DNA of 8,168 nucleotides from Microbacteriaceae bacterium (GTDB lineage: Bacteria; Actinomycetota; Actinomycetes; Actinomycetales; Microbacteriaceae). Made by a program: the position numbers and the translations under genes. Shown piece after piece: positions 6,116 to 8,168 of this stretch. Under the pieces are notes generated by a model. It was given only the letters and a program-made list of their open reading frames with translations, made no database searches and was not told the DNA's origin. Each line of letters opens with the position of its first letter. Within the stretch, counting starts at the first letter, position 1. Location: positions 1 to 8,168 of the forward strand of contig JAAYAS010000126.1 in assembly GCA_012719255.1 (NCBI GenBank), given 5' to 3'.

Positions 6116-6631
6116 ATGACGCTCCACGACTCCGCTCGGCCGCGCACCGCCCGCGTCGTCACCGTGTCGGATCGGGCCGCGGCGGGCGAGTACGCCGACC
6201 GCTCCGGCCCCGCCGCCGCCGAGGCGCTCGCGGGCCACGGCATCCGGGTCGACGGCGTCGACGTCGTGCCCGACGGCGACGACTCGGTGCGCGCGGCGAT
6301 CGAGGCGGCGATCGGCGACGGCGTCGACCTCGTCGTCACGACCGGCGGCACCGGCATCGGCCCCCGCGACCGCACGCCCGAGGCGACCGCGACGCTGCTC
6401 GCCGTGCGGCTCGAGGGCGTCGAGCAGGCGATGCGCGCCGCCGGGCTGCCGCAGGTGCCGACCGCGGTGCTCTCGCGCGGACTCGTCGGGCTCACCTCGC
6501 GCGGCCCGGATGCGGTGCTCGTCGTCAACGCGCCCGGCTCGGTCGGCGGGGTGCGCGACGCCGTCGCGGTCGTCGGGCCGCTCGTCGGGCACGTGCTCGG
6601 GCAGGCGCGCGGCGACGACCCCGGGCACTGA
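6116..6631 (+). CDS. moaB: MogA/MoaB-family molybdopterin adenylyltransferase
   Basis: Proteins of this family bind molybdopterin and activate it with ATP to adenylyl-molybdopterin, the substrate of MoeA, in the cytosol. The protein has 171 residues, normal for the single-domain family. Seen are the opening strand ARVVTVSDRAAAGEYADRSG (12-31), the molybdopterin/ATP loop TTGGTGIGPRDRTPEAT (75-91), SRGLVGLTSRG (120-130) and the closing loop VVNAPGSVGGVRDA (136-149). ATG 6116 is set by the TAGCCT box 6 nt upstream. It lies 52 nt after modBC on the same strand but appears to have its own promoter, and it is convergent with moeA, which performs the next step. Whether it is called MoaB or MogA cannot be decided from the sequence; the chemistry assigned is that of the family. 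Confidence 0.92.
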   Translation: MTLHDSARPRTARVVTVSDRAAAGEYADRSGPAAAEALAGHGIRVDGVDVVPDGDDSVRAAIEAAIGDGVDLVVTTGGTGIGPRDRTPEATATLLAVRLEGVEQAMRAAGLPQVPTAVLSRGLVGLTSRGPDAVLVVNAPGSVGGVRDAVAVVGPLVGHVLGQARGDDPGH

Positions 6632-6671
6632 GCCGTCTCGCCGTCGGGACATCGCGCCGTCGAGGCGATTC

Positions 6672-6711
6672 GGCACCGGATTCTCCGCGGAGGGTCGGCG
6701 GGGCCGGTGCC
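6672..6711. terminator. Bidirectional stem-loop between moaB and moeA
   Basis: GGCACCGG (6672-6679) pairs exactly with CCGGTGCC (6704-6711). The 24-nt loop contains the self-complementary CTCCGCGGAG (6683-6692). An outer 8-bp pair, CTGAGCCG (6628-6635) with CGGCTCAG (6715-6722), includes both stop codons. The gap is only 87 nt and both genes read into it, so a shared terminator is expected. Confidence 0.45.
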
Positions 6712-6718
6712 CGGCGGC

Positions 6719-7969
6719 TCAGCGCGCCGCCGCGAGCGGCAGCACGTCGAGCTGGTCGCCGGGCGCCACGGCGTCGACGCCCTCGGGCACGACGACGAGG
6801 CAGTCGGCGAGGTGCAGCGAGGCGATGAGGTGCGACTTCGCGCCGAGCGCGTGGGGGAGCGCCGCCTCGAGGCGTCCGTCGACGCGCGGCGACAGCACCG
6901 CCGGGGCGAACTGGCGCCGACCCCTCGGCGACGACCAGCCGTGGGCCGCGACGGCGCGCACCCGCGCGGGCTGCGCATCCTCGCCCTCGAGGCGCGCGAG
7001 CAGCGGGCGCACGAGCACGTGCGCCGAGACGAACACGCTCACCGGGTTCCCGGGCAGGCAGGCGGCGAGCACGCGGCGGCCGCCGAGCTCGACCGCGCCG
7101 AACCCCTGCGGCTTGCCGGGCTGCATCGCGACCCCCGCGAACTCGACGCCGCGCGGCTCGAGGGCCTGCCGCACCACCTCGAACGCCCCGGCCGACACGC
7201 CGCCGGTCGTCACGAGCAGATCGCAGTCGGCGGCGCCCCGCTCGAGCGCGGCGACGAACTCGTCGACCGAGTCGCTCGTCGCCGGCAGCCGCACCACCTC
7301 GCAGCCGAAGCCGCGGAGCATCGCCGCGAGCATCGGGCTGTTCGAGTCGGGGATGCGGCCGGGCGCGAGCTCGGCGCCGGGCGCGTCGAGCTCGTCGCCG
7401 GTCGCGACCACCGCGACCCGCGGGCGGCGGTGCACGGCGACCTCGCCCGCGCCGACCGAGATCGCCGCGCCGAGGGCGCTCGCGGTGAGCCGCGCGCCCG
7501 CCGCGAGCACCGGATCGCCGGCGGCGACGTCCTCGCCGGCGCGACGGATGTTGCGGTCGATCGCGGGCCGCTCGTCGAACCGGATGCGCGCGGGCACGGG
7601 TCCGGGGCCGGGGCGCTGGTCGGTGCGCTCGACCGGCACGACGGTGTCGGCGCCGTGCGGCACCGGCGCCCCGGTCATGATGCGCAGCGCGGCGCCCGGC
7701 GGCAGCGTCGCGGGCGCCGCGCCGGCGGGGGCGTCGCCGGCGACCGGGAGCACGAGCCCGTCGTCGGGCAGGCCGTCGAGGTCGGCGGCGCGAAGGGCGT
7801 AGCCGTCCATCGCCGAGTTCGTGAACGGCGGCACCGCGACCCGGGCGACGACCGGCTCGGCGAGCACCCGGCCGGCGGCCTCGGCGGTGGGGATGCGCTC
7901 GGGCGGCAGCGGGGCGGCCGCGGCGAGCATGCGGGCGAGCTGGTCGTCGACGGAGCGGAGTTCGGGCAT
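6719..7969 (-). CDS. moeA: Molybdopterin molybdotransferase MoeA
   Basis: MoeA uses adenylyl-molybdopterin and molybdate to make the finished molybdenum cofactor, releasing AMP, in the cytosol. The protein has 416 residues, the normal bacterial length. Seen in order are: VPPFTNSAMDGYALR (46-60, with the conserved Asp at 55), RIMTGAPVPHGADTVVPVE (97-114), NIRRAGEDV (140-148), the MogA-like domain strand VAVVATGDEL (185-194), GRIPDSNSPML (204-214), LLVTTGGVSAGAFE (251-264), MQPGKPQGFG (282-291), LPGNPVSVFVS (305-315) and a C-terminal beta domain ending GDQLDVLPLAAAR. The ATG at 7969 is preferred over an in-frame start at 8089: the 40 extra residues are Arg/Pro-rich without similarity to the family, and a TAGCGT box ends 7 nt before 7969. 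It is convergent with moaB; both act in sequence on the same intermediate. Confidence 0.95.
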   Translation of the reverse strand: MPELRSVDDQLARMLAAAAPLPPERIPTAEAAGRVLAEPVVARVAVPPFTNSAMDGYALRAADLDGLPDDGLVLPVAGDAPAGAAPATLPPGAALRIMTGAPVPHGADTVVPVERTDQRPGPGPVPARIRFDERPAIDRNIRRAGEDVAAGDPVLAAGARLTASALGAAISVGAGEVAVHRRPRVAVVATGDELDAPGAELAPGRIPDSNSPMLAAMLRGFGCEVVRLPATSDSVDEFVAALERGAADCDLLVTTGGVSAGAFEVVRQALEPRGVEFAGVAMQPGKPQGFGAVELGGRRVLAACLPGNPVSVFVSAHVLVRPLLARLEGEDAQPARVRAVAAHGWSSPRGRRQFAPAVLSPRVDGRLEAALPHALGAKSHLIASLHLADCLVVVPEGVDAVAPGDQLDVLPLAAAR

Positions 7970-7976
7970 GGCCTCG

Positions 7977-7982
7977 ACGCTA
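7977..7982 (-). promoter_or_regulatory. -10 box of moeA, probably leaderless
   Basis: On the minus strand TAGCGT lies 7 nt before the ATG at 7969, the same geometry as at mqo and moaB. There is no Shine-Dalgarno before the ATG. It supports starting MoeA at 7969 rather than further upstream. Confidence 0.5.
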
Positions 7983-8132
7983 GCCGGTGGGGCGGGGCGC
8001 CGCGGACGGCGCGCACGGGAGGGGCGGACGGTGCGCGGTGACCGCGCCGGAGGTGGCCCCGGCATTCGCGTCGGCCCGCGTCGCCCCACCCGGGTCGTTC
8101 CGCCGATGGACGACGCCCGATGCCCGTGCCGA

Positions 8133-8138
8133 TAGGCT
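8133..8138 (+). promoter_or_regulatory. Possible -10 box of a plus-strand gene beyond the window
   Basis: TAGGCT on the plus strand fits the TANNNT boxes seen at the other starts. No ATG or GTG occurs between 8139 and the window end, so any gene it serves would start after 8168, with a leader of at least about 20 nt. The stretch 7970-8132 upstream of it holds no recognisable gene on either strand; it is the intergenic region divergent from moeA. Confidence 0.3.
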
Positions 8139-8168
8139 CGCCCGGTCGCCGTCCGCGCGACCGAACCG

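Noticed and set aside
7970..8089. Forty-residue N-terminal extension of MoeA from an upstream start
   Set aside because: The extension is Arg/Pro-rich and not part of the MoeA family, and it covers the TAGCGT box placed 7 nt before the preferred ATG.
8105..8135. Short open frame of nine codons (ATG 8105 to TAG)
   Set aside because: Too short, no Shine-Dalgarno, and its stop lies within the candidate -10 box.

Overview
The window is very GC-rich DNA with almost exclusively G/C third codon positions, densely packed genes, TANNNT -10 boxes placed directly ahead of start codons, and a high density of the hexamer GGATGC/GCATCC. Together with the protein types this points to a high-GC actinobacterium, most likely Microbacteriaceae or a close relative. 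The family assignment is inference; no rRNA or marker gene is present.

Left part (1-2844): a wrecked allantoinase gene (allB remnant, about 19-549) keeps only three short blocks of the enzyme, in changing frames. A perfect 19-bp hairpin (618-662) separates it from mqo (690-2180), a malate:quinone oxidoreductase that feeds electrons from malate into the menaquinone pool. Directly behind it is udk (2200-2844), a uridine kinase of pyrimidine salvage. These are ordinary housekeeping genes.

Right part (about 2900-8168): a molybdenum module. A 130-residue regulator-like protein joins a helix-turn-helix to a molybdate-binding Mop/TOBE domain (3019-3411). It is followed with 1-nt spacing by the molybdate-binding lipoprotein modA (3413-4366), which overlaps by 4 nt a single ORF fusing permease and ATPase (modBC, 4363-6063). 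Next come moaB/mog (6116-6631), whose product adenylates molybdopterin, and, convergent to it on the minus strand, moeA (6719-7969), whose product inserts molybdate into adenylated molybdopterin. The module therefore covers molybdate sensing, import and the last two steps of molybdenum cofactor assembly. The genes for making molybdopterin itself (moaA, moaC, moaD, moaE) are not in this window.

The points most worth a second look are: an 11-bp perfect inverted repeat that straddles the promoter of the HTH-Mop gene, a good candidate operator for molybdate-responsive autoregulation; the ModBC fusion, which lacks the C-terminal Mop domain usual in ModC while that domain sits on the neighbouring HTH protein; an expanded, repeat-bearing linker inside ModBC; an unusually long Arg-rich leader on ModA; and three probable leaderless promoters. 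I found no tRNA, rRNA, CRISPR array, transposase or phage gene. I do not see a wholly new system; the novelty is in domain arrangement and regulation of a known pathway.
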